Notes under the pieces: generated by a model
The model's input: the letters and a program-made list of their open reading frames with translations, nothing else
Told to the model about the DNA's origin: nothing
Database searches by the model: none
Program-made: the position numbers and the translations under genes
Assembly (NCBI GenBank): GCA_947646415.1
Contig: CANSGN010000011.1
Coordinates: 1-64,000, forward strand
Length of the DNA: 64,000 nucleotides
DNA from: an uncultured Clostridia bacterium
Lineage (GTDB): Bacteria > Bacillota > Clostridia > Christensenellales > UBA3700
Direction: 5' to 3'
Shown here: positions 8,360 through 17,166 of the stretch, piece after piece
Position numbering within the stretch: the stretch's first letter is position 1
Layout of the letters: every line of letters begins with the position of its first letter

Positions 8360-9277
8360 ATGAATTTTGATGTCTTGATTATAGGCGGAGGTCCAAGTGG
8401 CTTGACTGCCGGAATATATGCCGTGCGTGCAGGTTTGAGTGTTGCAGTTGTCGAAAAACAATTTGCTGGCGGACAAATTGCCAACACCGAAAGTGTTGAA
8501 AATTATCCAGCGCTTTTAAATGTAAGCGGTTTTGAACTTGCAACTAAAATGTTGGAACATGCGGAAAAATTAGGCGTTCAAATTATTTATGACAATGTTT
8601 TGGATTTTAAGTTTGATAATAAGGATAAAGTAGTTGTCCTTGAGAGCGGCAATGAGATTAATGCAAAAGCAGTAATTTTATGTGCAGGAGCAACACCGCG
8701 AAAATTAGGACTTCAAAATGAAGATAAGTATGTGGGGCGTGGTATTTCTTACTGTGCAACTTGCGACGGTGCTTTTTTTAAGGATAAAATCGTTGCGGTA
8801 GTCGGCGGCGGCAACACTGCAGTTAGCGATTGCCTATACCTTGCTAAATTTGCAAAACAAGTGCATTTGATTCATAGACGCGATAAATTGAGAGCAAGCA
8901 AGGCAGATACCGAAAAATTGATAAATAGCGGTGTTAATATTATTTATAAGAGTGTCGTATCGGAAATAGTAGGAGAAAATAAATTATCGCACATTAAATT
9001 GCAAAATGTAGAAAATAAAGAAATAAACGAAATGCAAGTTGACGGAGTTTTTGTTGCAATAGGCCAAATTCCAAGCAATATTTGCCCTCAAATCGCTCGC
9101 GATGAATATGGTTATATATTGGCTGACGAAGATATGAAAACAAATATCGACGGAGTTTTTGTAGCAGGCGATGTAAGACAAAAAAAAGTACGTCAAGTTG
9201 TGACGGCAGTAAGTGACGGGGCTATAGCTGCGGAAATGGCAAATGAATATATTTTGAACAATTACGGCAATAAATGA
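8360..9277 (+). CDS. trxB: Thioredoxin reductase
   Basis: 305 residues, normal length for low-molecular-weight thioredoxin reductase. It has an FAD-binding GGGPSG (9-14), the redox-active CATC (132-135), an NADPH-binding GGGNTA (149-154) and a C-terminal VFVAGDV motif. It passes electrons from NADPH through FAD to thioredoxin in the cytoplasm. An AAAGG ribosome site precedes the ATG. A 102-bp gap follows the amino-acid-kinase gene; no clear terminator lies between, so cotranscription is possible. Confidence 0.93.
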   Translation: MNFDVLIIGGGPSGLTAGIYAVRAGLSVAVVEKQFAGGQIANTESVENYPALLNVSGFELATKMLEHAEKLGVQIIYDNVLDFKFDNKDKVVVLESGNEINAKAVILCAGATPRKLGLQNEDKYVGRGISYCATCDGAFFKDKIVAVVGGGNTAVSDCLYLAKFAKQVHLIHRRDKLRASKADTEKLINSGVNIIYKSVVSEIVGENKLSHIKLQNVENKEINEMQVDGVFVAIGQIPSNICPQIARDEYGYILADEDMKTNIDGVFVAGDVRQKKVRQVVTAVSDGAIAAEMANEYILNNYGNK

Positions 9278-9358
9278 GTGTGAAATAATTGTTTATTTTT
9301 CTATAATTATGTCAAATTATAATTTACATATAATTTACATAAAAATCGTAAAAAATAT

Positions 9359-9387
9359 TTGACAAAAAAAATTTTAGGTGTTATTAT
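9359..9387 (+). promoter_or_regulatory. Strong promoter of a candidate small RNA
   Basis: Perfect -35 TTGACA (9359-9364), a 17-bp spacer and TATTAT (9382-9387). No start codon with a ribosome site follows before the terminator at 9453-9496. Confidence 0.8.
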
Positions 9388-9393
9388 ATAGTC

Positions 9394-9496
9394 ACGATAA
9401 AGGTGCTGCGGTACCTCGTAATAAATTAGCTCATAATTTTCCCCCTTATCATTGTCGACTTGCTTGTTATAACGAGCAAGCCGACATATTTTTTTT
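9394..9496 (+). ncRNA. Candidate structured small RNA, class unknown
   Basis: A compact promoter-to-terminator unit of about 100 nt with no credible ORF. The predicted fold is a three-way junction. P1 is GATAA 9396-9400 with TTATC 9446-9450. P2 is GGTGC 9402-9406 with GTACC 9411-9415 around a TGCG loop. P3 is AAATTA 9423-9428 with TAATTT 9434-9439. A strong terminator (9453-9486 plus a T-run) closes the unit. I do not recognise 6S, SRP, tmRNA or a common riboswitch consensus. Because no gene follows in the same direction, a trans-acting RNA is more likely than a cis regulator. Confidence 0.5.
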
Positions 9497-9500
9497 GTCG

Positions 9501-9546
9501 AAAAGCAAACTACACATTTGTATGTTAAAATGTGTAGTTTGCTTTT
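9501..9546 (-). terminator. Bidirectional terminator between the small RNA and the GH36-like gene
   Basis: A 17-bp perfect stem (9501-9517 with 9530-9546) with a 12-base loop, ending three bases past the minus-strand stop codon. Confidence 0.8.
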
Positions 9547-9549
9547 TAT

Positions 9550-11031
9550 TTATTCGTTATTGTTTAATGAAAATTTTGACGGAAAAGTTGTAGGTTTTAA
9601 TTGTTTATCGGAAATTATTAGGTTGGGCGATGCGTTAGATATAAGCTGCAACAGTTTATTTTTTATTTTTTTGTTATTTGGCACAGTATAAACACAAGGA
9701 TATATTTTGTTAAGGTATTTTTTATATACCAAGCTGTTTACGCTTGACTTGGCACTCGTTGGAAAATTTGCCGAAAGCATATCTCCTATATCATACCAAT
9801 AATTACTGCTGTCGGATGAAATCGCTATCCAATCGCAGTTGCCTACTGCGGATAAAAATGGAACTCCGCCTAAAATCAATAGTTTGTTTTCGGTTAATTT
9901 CCTAATTGTGCTAATTGCGTGGTTAATAAGCATTGCTTGAGTTTTGCCTGCAACGGGTATGCTTGCTGCCATATAAGTGCAATCACAGTATACCGCATCA
10001 AATTGATATTCGTTGAAAATCACGTCAAACATATCTTTTAAATATTGAGTGCTATCGTCAAGCGATATATCAAGGGAATAAGCTCCACCCCAAAACGGGC
10101 AGGTAACCACAGGTTTATCGTTTTGTTTTACCACCAAACTTTGTTGGTCGGAAAAATTTTTTGAAAGTGGCGATATTGCAAAAGGAGTAATCCATAACGC
10201 TGCTAAAATCTTTTTACTGTGGATATTTTCTACAATAGATTTTAAACCGTTTGGAAACTTTTTTTCGTCAATATCAAGTATGTTGCCACTATTTTGTGCA
10301 TATCCGTCCCCTATGATAAACATATTATAATCATTCTGCAAATTGTGGATTTTTTCATTAACTATTTGTGCGGTTATGTTGCTTTTATAGTCACTAAAGG
10401 TATTGTATGCAATAAGTCTTGTAGTTTTTTGAGTTTTATCAGTTAGGTTTAAGTTTTCTTTTAAAACATTAGTGCTACTTTCAAAATCCTTTTCAATTTG
10501 AAGTACTTTGATAAGCTGCATATTTTTATTTATAGCATAACCTTTAAAATCTCGCGTTATTTTTAGAACATTTCGGTCAAAATCATAATCATACTTTGTA
10601 AATGTGTCTTTTTCGTCAAGGCTAACAAACATTAAGGTGTTGTTTGTATTATCTTCTTTAAAATAGCACATACCAAAGCTAGTATTTTTACTAAAATTAC
10701 TTTGATATTCCGCAATACAATCTATACCGCTGCCTTTATACATGTTTTTTTGTAAAAAAGCTGATAGTTTGTTTTGTTTGCCGTTGCATTTGATTTTATA
10801 TGACGGTAACCAAGTTTGGTAGCCGTTTGTAATCATTTGAGTAAATTTTTTATCTATCGGCAAATAAAACTCAATTTTAAAGTCTTTAAATTCTTTGCTT
10901 GTTTGTATTTTTGAGTAAAGAACATCGTCCTTTAACTCTATATCTATTTTATAATCATTATTTTTTAGTTCGGTTGAGTAAACTTGACTTTCGCCGATAA
11001 TATATGAAATTTTACAATTTATTATTTGCAT
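9550..11031 (-). CDS. GH36/melibiase-like glycoside hydrolase
   Basis: 493 residues, shorter than typical GH36 alpha-galactosidases. After an N-terminal beta-sandwich-like region, the TIM-barrel part shows IGDGYAQ (240-246), FPNGLKSIVENIHSKKI (259-275) and LWITPF, equivalent to the DDGW, FPxG and LWxxP marks of clan GH-D. Asp350 in VYCDCTYMA fits the nucleophile site and Asp407 in SSDSSNYW the acid/base. The family removes alpha-galactosyl or related residues. No signal peptide is seen, so action on imported oligosaccharides is likely. Specificity is unassigned. AGAAGG lies 6 bases before ATG. Confidence 0.7.
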   Translation of the reverse strand: MQIINCKISYIIGESQVYSTELKNNDYKIDIELKDDVLYSKIQTSKEFKDFKIEFYLPIDKKFTQMITNGYQTWLPSYKIKCNGKQNKLSAFLQKNMYKGSGIDCIAEYQSNFSKNTSFGMCYFKEDNTNNTLMFVSLDEKDTFTKYDYDFDRNVLKITRDFKGYAINKNMQLIKVLQIEKDFESSTNVLKENLNLTDKTQKTTRLIAYNTFSDYKSNITAQIVNEKIHNLQNDYNMFIIGDGYAQNSGNILDIDEKKFPNGLKSIVENIHSKKILAALWITPFAISPLSKNFSDQQSLVVKQNDKPVVTCPFWGGAYSLDISLDDSTQYLKDMFDVIFNEYQFDAVYCDCTYMAASIPVAGKTQAMLINHAISTIRKLTENKLLILGGVPFLSAVGNCDWIAISSDSSNYWYDIGDMLSANFPTSAKSSVNSLVYKKYLNKIYPCVYTVPNNKKIKNKLLQLISNASPNLIISDKQLKPTTFPSKFSLNNNE

Positions 11032-11107
11032 TTTGTACCTTCTTGATATTTTATATTATAATTTTAGACAAAATTGTATAATTGTATAATTTATTTTCAT
11101 ATTTTTG

Positions 11108-11136
11108 TTGACAATGGTTTAATTAAATGCTATACT
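11108..11136 (+). promoter_or_regulatory. Promoter of perR
   Basis: TTGACA (11108-11113), a 17-bp spacer and TATACT (11131-11136). Confidence 0.85.
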
Positions 11137-11139
11137 AAA

Positions 11140-11156
11140 TTAGTAATGATTACTAA
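11140..11156. promoter_or_regulatory. Fur/PerR-type operator
   Basis: TTAGTAATGATTACTAA is a perfect palindrome around one central base, close to the 7-1-7 boxes of the Fur family (PerR TTATAATNATTATAA). It begins three bases after the -10, so a bound repressor would block initiation. This suggests autoregulation of the Fur-family gene downstream. Confidence 0.7.
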
Positions 11157-11192
11157 GTTTTATCATTTACTATTTAATTTTATGGAGTTAGT

Positions 11193-11576
11193 ATGAATAA
11201 ATCTGTACAAAGGGATATCGTATATGAAGTGCTGAAAAGCACAAAGGAACACCCGACAGCGGATACAGTTTACGAAATGGCAAGGGAACTTGCTCCTAAT
11301 ATTTCAAAGGGGACTGTTTACCGCAACTTAAATCAGTTGGTCGACAATGGTATGGCAATTAAAGTTCCTGCCGTGCTTGAAAAGGATAGATTTGATGCCG
11401 ACATTAGCAGGCACAGTCATTTGATTTGCGAAAAATGCGGTGCTGTTATTGATTTTGACGATAGTAAATACAAAATAAATATAAAATTAAATGAAAGTAA
11501 TGGTGCTGTTCCAAAAAGCTATAGCTTGGTTTATTACGGACTTTGTCCTAAATGTAGCGGCAAAATCGATAAATGA
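11193..11576 (+). CDS. perR: Fur-family peroxide-sensing regulator, PerR-like
   Basis: 127 residues. A winged helix with recognition segment SKGTVYRNLNQL (38-49) is followed by a dimerisation/metal domain. That domain has His74 and His76 (RHSHLICEKCG), a CxxC at 79/82 and a second CxxC at 118/121 forming the structural zinc site. The DRFDADISRHSH stretch matches the PerR regulatory iron site, where His oxidation relieves repression. The next gene is rubrerythrin, a classic PerR target in anaerobes, which favours PerR over Fur or Zur. An operator overlaps its own start of transcription. Confidence 0.8.
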   Translation: MNKSVQRDIVYEVLKSTKEHPTADTVYEMARELAPNISKGTVYRNLNQLVDNGMAIKVPAVLEKDRFDADISRHSHLICEKCGAVIDFDDSKYKINIKLNESNGAVPKSYSLVYYGLCPKCSGKIDK

Positions 11577-11691
11577 CAATTTGTTATGAGCTTTGAAAAA
11601 AGTCCATTTGAATATATAAAAAGTATTTAGGCAATAATTTTTATGTTGTTGCAAAAAATAAAATTAAAATAATTTATAAGGAGATAAATTT

Positions 11692-12237
11692 ATGAAAAAA
11701 TTTGTTTGTTCTGTATGTGGTTATGTTCACGAAGGGGATTCTGCCCCAGCTAAATGCCCTCAATGTGGTGTGCCTGCTAGCAAATTCAACGAAATGAAAG
11801 ATGCTGTAATGACTTGGGCAACCGAGCATGTTGTAGGTAGTGCTAAAGATTTGGAGCAAGAAGTTATCGCTGGTCTTAAAGCTAATTTCGAGGGCGAGTG
11901 CACAGAAGTTGGTATGTATCTTGCTATGAGCCGTCAAGCAGATAGAGAGGGGTATCCTGAAATTGCTGAGGCTTATAAGAGATATGCTTTGGAAGAAGCT
12001 GAACACGCAGCAAAATTTGCAGAGCTTTTGGGTAATGTTTTGACAGATAGCACAAAACGTAATCTTGAGATGAGAGCAGAGGCAGAAAACGGTGCTTGTG
12101 CAGGTAAGTTCGAACTTGCAAAACTTGCTAAACAATTAGGCTATGATGCTGTACATGATACTGTACACGAAATGGCAAAAGACGAGGCAAGACATGGCCA
12201 AGGTTTCCAAGGTTTATTGAATAGATATTTCAAATAA
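11692..12237 (+). CDS. Reverse-rubrerythrin-type peroxide reductase
   Basis: 181 residues. An N-terminal rubredoxin-like domain (Cys6, Cys9, Cys22, Cys25) precedes a ferritin-like di-iron four-helix bundle with EGE, EEAEH and DEARH motifs. The rubredoxin-first order defines reverse rubrerythrins, which reduce hydrogen peroxide (and oxygen) to water in clostridia using NAD(P)H-derived electrons. It lies 115 bp after perR with no clear terminator between, so it is probably cotranscribed or separately PerR-controlled. AAGGAG precedes the ATG. Confidence 0.9.
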   Translation: MKKFVCSVCGYVHEGDSAPAKCPQCGVPASKFNEMKDAVMTWATEHVVGSAKDLEQEVIAGLKANFEGECTEVGMYLAMSRQADREGYPEIAEAYKRYALEEAEHAAKFAELLGNVLTDSTKRNLEMRAEAENGACAGKFELAKLAKQLGYDAVHDTVHEMAKDEARHGQGFQGLLNRYFK

Positions 12238-12251
12238 TAGTATAGCAAATG

Positions 12252-12281
12252 AAAGTGGCAGATTTCTGCCACTTTTTTGTT
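12252..12281 (+). terminator. Terminator of the perR-rubrerythrin unit
   Basis: Stem 12252-12261 with 12266-12275, loop ATTT, followed by a T-run. Confidence 0.85.
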
Positions 12282-12434
12282 TGCGCAAACTAATTAATTG
12301 GTAATTATTTTGATTACATTTTTGGTAAATCACAACATTGATTAATAACGAAATAGTTTAAAGTTTTTATATTTATTTAGATTTTGGCAAATTTGTTCAT
12401 GAATTTTTGTTTTTACTTACCACATACTAATTGT

Positions 12435-12803
12435 ATGAAACATGTAGTATCGTATATAGGCAATTTTATTTGGAGGTTATTGGGTGGAGTTTGGCTTGCT
12501 GCAATTTGGTTTTTGATTGGAGTTGCTTTGACGATAACCATTGTAGGATATCCTTTGGCGGTAAATTGTTTTAGGATAGGTTGGCTGTGTTTAAAACCTA
12601 CAAACAAGCGGGTAGGTGTGTATTTTGAAAAATATTTGCCATTAAATTTGCTTTGGTCTGTTTTGGTCGGTTGGATGATAATACCTTTTGCGGTACTTTC
12701 TATAACGCTTCATATTTTGAGCATTTTTGGTATTCCTTTAATTTTGCAGTGGGTTAAGGTAGGAAAAGTTTGTATGTTTCCTTTTGGGGCTATTATTAAA
12801 TAA
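12435..12803 (+). CDS. YccF-domain membrane protein
   Basis: 122 residues, nearly all membrane. It starts IGNFIWRLLGGVW and carries an internal repeat of hydrophobic pairs ending in GYPLAVNCFRIGWLCLKP and GIPLILQWVKVGKVCMFPFG. The repeated GxPL...W...P pattern is the YccF family signature. The function of YccF proteins is unknown. In-frame TTG (12384) and ATG (12399) starts lie upstream, but family members begin at the residue corresponding to MKHVVSYIGNFIW; no start has a convincing ribosome site. A terminator overlaps its stop codon. Confidence 0.75.
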   Translation: MKHVVSYIGNFIWRLLGGVWLAAIWFLIGVALTITIVGYPLAVNCFRIGWLCLKPTNKRVGVYFEKYLPLNLLWSVLVGWMIIPFAVLSITLHILSIFGIPLILQWVKVGKVCMFPFGAIIK

Positions 12804-12816
12804 TAGCCTTAATTTT
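12788..12816 (+). terminator. Terminator overlapping the yccF-like stop codon
   Basis: Stem GGCTATTATT (12788-12797) with AATAATAGCC (12799-12808) and a T-rich tail. The upper pairs must open to form a loop. Confidence 0.6.
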
Positions 12817-12826
12817 TCAATAGGCA

Positions 12827-12855
12827 TTGATTTTTAAACTTTTATATGATATAAT
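12827..12855 (+). promoter_or_regulatory. Promoter of the GH2 gene
   Basis: TTGATT (12827-12832), a 17-bp spacer and TATAAT (12850-12855), 29 bp upstream of the ATG. Confidence 0.75.
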
Positions 12856-12884
12856 ATTTAAAATTATAATACATAGGGGATAAT

Positions 12885-15800
12885 ATGATTTACAATTTCA
12901 AGCAAGAAAATTTTAATAAATTCGAAGTTTTCGAAATAAATAAAATGCGACCTAGGAGCTACTACATACCTTTTGGCAGTTTGGATAAAATGTATGACAA
13001 TACATATTTGACTGAGCGCTACAACAGTGATATGGTAACTATCCTTAACGGAGTTTGGAATATTTTATACTTTGACGATTGCAGAAAGTTAGAGGCGGAG
13101 TTTGACACTCAGGCTAACACTTTTAAGTTCAGTAAAATTAAAGTGCCGGGCAGCATTCAATACCAAGGGATAGAGGCTCCTTGTTATGTCAACCAAAGAT
13201 ACGAATTTAAACCGAATTTGCCAAATGTGCCAAAGGATTCTCCGGTAACATTATTCCATAAGTTGATTAATTTGGAAAAAGTTACAGATAACGAAGTTTT
13301 GACTTTTTTAGGCGTATCCTCTTGTTTGGAGCTATATATAAACGGCGAATTTGTTGGATACAGCGAGGGCTCGCATAACCAAGCCGAATTTAATGTTGCG
13401 CAATATTTGCAAAACGGCGAAAACGAAATCGTATGTCTTGTTTACAAATGGTGTAATGGTAGTTATCTTGAGTGTCAGGATATGTTCCGCAATACAGGTA
13501 TTTTCCGCGATGTTTACTTGACACATTATGGTACTACTTTTGTAAGAGATTTTACTATAGAGCCACGTTATTTGTCTAAAGGCAGGTATGAGCTTTATAT
13601 TTGGGCTGATGTCGTGGGTAGTTTGTACAGTTTGATTTACACTATCAAAAAAGGGGATGAAGTCTTACATACCATTACAACCAACAGCGGCGAAAAAATA
13701 AGATATATTTTGGATAATGCTATCGAGTGGACTGCCGAAACCCCGGAGCTTTATACATTGGAATTACAGCTTATTGATAATAAAGGTATTGCAATGTGTC
13801 TTCGCCGTGACTTTGGTTTGAAAGACATTAAAATAAGAGGAAATGTACTTTATTTTAACGATGTTGCAATAAAAATAAGGGGAGTTAATCACCATGATAG
13901 TAACGAGAGTACAGGTTACTATATGACTACCGAAGACTATTTGCGCGATATCGAGGCTATGAAAGCGTTGAATGTAAATGCTGTACGTACTTCGCATTAT
14001 CCTCCTGACCCTATATTTATTTTAATATGTGAACATTATGGGTTGTATGTCATTGATGAGGCAGATATCGAGACGCACGGAGTATTGCATAAGGAATATT
14101 GGCACCCAAAAGCAATAAGCCATAATTTGAAATGGAAAGAGCATTATTGGGATAGAGTAAGAAGAATGTACGAGCGTGATAAAAACTCTGTTGCAGTGAC
14201 AATGTGGTCGTTAGGTAATGAGTCGCACGGATATAAGTGTCAAGATTATTGCTATAAAAATTTAAAGAAAGTCACTAATATTCCTATTCATTACGAAGCT
14301 GTAATTCGTACAAAAAGGTTTGCTTATGACGTAATATCCGAAATGTACAGTGCTCCTGAAAAATTTCAAAAATATCTTGAAGACAAATTGCCTTCTAAAT
14401 TTTACAACAAGCCGTATATGCTTTGTGAGTATGCTCATAGTATGGGTGTAGGTCCCGGCGATTTGGATTATTATTGGGATAAATGGTACCAAAAAGCAAG
14501 TTTATTGGGTGGCTTGATTTGGGAATGGCGTGACCATGTGGTAAAACACTCGGAAAAAGATGCAAAATATTTATATACTTACGGTGGCGACCACGGCGAG
14601 AAAAAGCATGATAGCAACTTCTGTGTAGACGGGTTGATGTATCCTGACGGCAGGCCACATACAGGTGCATTGTGTATGAAAAATGTTTACAGCCCTGTAA
14701 GAACTTATAAAGACAATAACTGTTTTATTGTTTGCAACAGACAAGACTTTTTAAGTACGGAAAATATTGAGATTAGTTGGAAAGTTTACGAAAGCGGCAT
14801 CGAACAAAGCTCGGGTGTTGTAGAACAAATTATAAAACCTAAGGAGAATATTCAAATAACTCCTTATATATTAAAAGACCTTACAAAGGATGTATATATT
14901 ATCTTTACTTATACCTCAAAAACAAACGGCAATGTTTTGGGCGAAGATTGTATTGTATTAAATGAAAACATTGCGAAAATCGATATTAAATCGGGTACAG
15001 AGGTAATAAATAGCGGAGAGAATATAAGAATAAGTTTTGATGGAGGAGTGCTTGTAATCAATTTGCTTAACGGACTTATTTCGAGCTATAAGCTTGACGG
15101 AGTTCAACTTATAAATAACAAACCTCTAAGAGCTGATGGCTTATCTGGGCTAGTGGGTAATGTGTTTGCTGCACCAATCGATAACTATATGTATACTACA
15201 AAACTACTTGAAAAACAAGGCATAAACAAATTGAAAGTAGTGTTTGACAGTATAAGTTATACGGAAAACCCTTGTGTGGTAAAAACAACTCATTTAATGG
15301 TATCGGGTAAAACTCCGCTAATTAAGTACAACACTACTTACACAATAGGCAAGAGGGGAGAGTTTAAGGTGGATAGCGAATTTATCTCGCTTGGCGGAAA
15401 ATACGATTTGCCTAAGATTGGCTATAACCTAGAGATGGCAAAAGACTTTAAAAATATTGAGTATTATGGCTACGGAAATGTGGAGAATTATCCTGACTTT
15501 ATCAATCAAGCAAGACTTGGAATATTCAAAACAACTACGGGTGCAATGCTAGAGCCGTATATTAAACCTCAAGAGTCAGGCAATAGGTGCGGTGTACGTT
15601 TTGCAAAAGTTACCAATGACGACGGATTAGGACTTGAGTTTATTGCGGACGGCAAATCGTTTAACTTTAATGCTAAAACTACTACAGAAGATAATTTGAT
15701 ATCTGCAAATCATCTTGAAGATGTTAAAGTTATGGATTTGAACAATATTTCTATTGACGGTTTTGTACGCGGTATAGGCTCAAATAGTTGCGGACCTGAT

Positions 15801-15893
15801 ACTCGTGATAAATTTAAACATATTTTATCTAAGCATAATCCGTTTACCTATTCGTTTATGGTAAGACCGATTAGAAAGGAGAATAAAAACTAA
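12885..15893 (+). CDS. Beta-galactosidase, glycoside hydrolase family 2
   Basis: 1002 residues, the LacZ-type length. Sugar-binding and immunoglobulin-like domains precede a TIM barrel with IRGVNHHD (about 329-336), the acid/base Glu446 in MWSLGNESHG and the nucleophile Glu515 in MLCEYAHSMG, then a C-terminal Bgal small-chain-type beta domain. It hydrolyses terminal beta-galactosides such as lactose or plant/host galactans. No signal peptide is seen, so it acts in the cytoplasm. It shares one base (TAATG) with the following exonuclease gene, so the two form an operon. No transporter gene lies next to it. Confidence 0.9.
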   Translation: MIYNFKQENFNKFEVFEINKMRPRSYYIPFGSLDKMYDNTYLTERYNSDMVTILNGVWNILYFDDCRKLEAEFDTQANTFKFSKIKVPGSIQYQGIEAPCYVNQRYEFKPNLPNVPKDSPVTLFHKLINLEKVTDNEVLTFLGVSSCLELYINGEFVGYSEGSHNQAEFNVAQYLQNGENEIVCLVYKWCNGSYLECQDMFRNTGIFRDVYLTHYGTTFVRDFTIEPRYLSKGRYELYIWADVVGSLYSLIYTIKKGDEVLHTITTNSGEKIRYILDNAIEWTAETPELYTLELQLIDNKGIAMCLRRDFGLKDIKIRGNVLYFNDVAIKIRGVNHHDSNESTGYYMTTEDYLRDIEAMKALNVNAVRTSHYPPDPIFILICEHYGLYVIDEADIETHGVLHKEYWHPKAISHNLKWKEHYWDRVRRMYERDKNSVAVTMWSLGNESHGYKCQDYCYKNLKKVTNIPIHYEAVIRTKRFAYDVISEMYSAPEKFQKYLEDKLPSKFYNKPYMLCEYAHSMGVGPGDLDYYWDKWYQKASLLGGLIWEWRDHVVKHSEKDAKYLYTYGGDHGEKKHDSNFCVDGLMYPDGRPHTGALCMKNVYSPVRTYKDNNCFIVCNRQDFLSTENIEISWKVYESGIEQSSGVVEQIIKPKENIQITPYILKDLTKDVYIIFTYTSKTNGNVLGEDCIVLNENIAKIDIKSGTEVINSGENIRISFDGGVLVINLLNGLISSYKLDGVQLINNKPLRADGLSGLVGNVFAAPIDNYMYTTKLLEKQGINKLKVVFDSISYTENPCVVKTTHLMVSGKTPLIKYNTTYTIGKRGEFKVDSEFISLGGKYDLPKIGYNLEMAKDFKNIEYYGYGNVENYPDFINQARLGIFKTTTGAMLEPYIKPQESGNRCGVRFAKVTNDDGLGLEFIADGKSFNFNAKTTTEDNLISANHLEDVKVMDLNNISIDGFVRGIGSNSCGPDTRDKFKHILSKHNPFTYSFMVRPIRKENKN

Positions 15894-16933
15894 TGCAATT
15901 TATTGCTTTTGATTTAGAGAGTACGGACGGGTGTTTTTCAAGTGGCAATATTTGCGAGTTTGGATACTGCGTTGCAAACGAAAAATTTGAGATTGAAAAG
16001 CAAGATAATATTTTGATTAGGCCTATAGGAAAAATGAATTTCGCTTATTATAGGGTAAAACTTGCTTATCCATTAAAAGTTTATTATAGGTCTCCGTCTT
16101 TTGCGGAAAACTATGCGAAAATCGGGGCTATTTTGCAAAAACCCGATTGCGTAGTGTTGGGACATGCCATACACAACGATATAGTAGGGATTAACAGTGC
16201 TTGCAATGTCAACACATTAAAACCATATAATTTTGTGTTTGTTGACACTCAAATTTTGTTTAACATTTACAAAGGTGCTTCGGGCGTTATAAGCCTTGAC
16301 AAAATTGCGGAGGAGATTGGGGAACAGTTCAATCATCACAGAGCGGATGAGGATGCCCGACTTTCGCTTTTAACCCTAAAGTACATTTGCGAAAAAGAGA
16401 ATATGACTTTTGAGCAACTTATGGCTTATTACGAGGCTACAATAGGTGTTAACGACGATGGGGTTATCACAAACTTTGTATCTAAAAAATGTGCGGGACA
16501 AGCTCCGTCCATAACAAGCAAAAATTCCAAACGTAGGATATTGGCAATGTTTGAGCCTGTGCCTGTGGATATTGAGTATATCGATAAAAACAATCCGCTT
16601 TACAAAAAAAAGATATTTTTTAACCGTGACACAATGATTGAAGATATCGATTTGACAAGAGCGGTTTGGACAAAATTGGAGGCTTTGGGTGCCAAAGTTG
16701 TACATTTTATCAACAAATGCGATTTTTATATCGGCAATTTGGAGGATAGCGAAAACTTCAGTTGCAAGGTTTTGAGTATGCAAGAGCTTTTGGATATGGT
16801 TGGAGAAATCAATATTGTTTCATATAACGATAAAGCCATATTGGAGCGGTATATGGAGTTGAAAGAAGAACAACGAAAAACCGAAAAATTGAAAAAAGTA
16901 AACGATAAAAACAAACAAAACTTAAAAAAATGA
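15893..16933 (+). CDS. DEDDh 3'-5' exonuclease-domain protein
   Basis: 346 residues. The N-terminal half is a DnaQ/epsilon-like exonuclease with ExoI FDLEST (Asp7, Glu9), ExoII HAIHNDIVGI and FVDTQ, and ExoIII HHRADEDARL, the His/Asp pair of the DEDDh class. It would remove nucleotides from DNA or RNA 3' ends with two metal ions. The C-terminal half (from about 230) has a fold-like pattern suggesting a degenerate BRCT domain (KIFFNRDTMIEDIDLTRAVW...LGAKVV) and ends in a Lys-rich tail. It is translationally coupled to the GH2 gene, an unusual partner. Confidence 0.75.
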   Translation: MQFIAFDLESTDGCFSSGNICEFGYCVANEKFEIEKQDNILIRPIGKMNFAYYRVKLAYPLKVYYRSPSFAENYAKIGAILQKPDCVVLGHAIHNDIVGINSACNVNTLKPYNFVFVDTQILFNIYKGASGVISLDKIAEEIGEQFNHHRADEDARLSLLTLKYICEKENMTFEQLMAYYEATIGVNDDGVITNFVSKKCAGQAPSITSKNSKRRILAMFEPVPVDIEYIDKNNPLYKKKIFFNRDTMIEDIDLTRAVWTKLEALGAKVVHFINKCDFYIGNLEDSENFSCKVLSMQELLDMVGEINIVSYNDKAILERYMELKEEQRKTEKLKKVNDKNKQNLKK

Positions 16934-17052
16934 TTGTTTGTGACTACAGGCGCAATTAAATTTGATATAATTTGTTTGTCGCCAAAACTGTTGCTTATTA
17001 TTAATATAATTAAAAATTATTTGTCGATTGAGCATAAATTGATATTGCTTGC

Positions 17053-17081
17053 TTGACAAATATTTTTTTATCGTGTAAAAT
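17053..17081 (+). promoter_or_regulatory. Promoter of ileS
   Basis: TTGACA (17053-17058), a 17-bp spacer and TAAAAT (17076-17081). Confidence 0.85.
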
Positions 17082-17123
17082 AGGTAAGATAATTTATTTT
17101 ATTAAATATATAATAAATACAAT

Positions 17124-17147
17124 CTTCGCAAATTTTTGTTTGCGGAG
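17124..17147 (+). promoter_or_regulatory. Leader hairpin of ileS
   Basis: A 9-bp stem (17124-17132 with 17139-17147) lies just ahead of the GGAG ribosome site. There is no T-box consensus (GGGTGG...ACCGCG) in the leader of about 80 nt, so control here is not by a standard T-box. Confidence 0.45.
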
Positions 17148-17166
17148 TAAAAAATAGGAGTATGCT

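Noticed and set aside
9394..9496. The small RNA as bacterial SRP RNA, 6S RNA or tmRNA
   Set aside because: The SRP tetraloop region (GGTCAGGTCCGGAAGG-type), the 6S central bubble and a tmRNA tag frame are all absent, and the length is wrong for 6S and tmRNA.
9378..9593. A 71-codon frame across the small RNA and its terminators
   Set aside because: It has no ribosome site, begins inside the promoter, and crosses two strong terminators; codon content is unlike the neighbouring genes.
16934..17166. A T-box riboswitch for ileS
   Set aside because: No T-box bulge sequence, specifier loop or competing terminator was found in the short leader.
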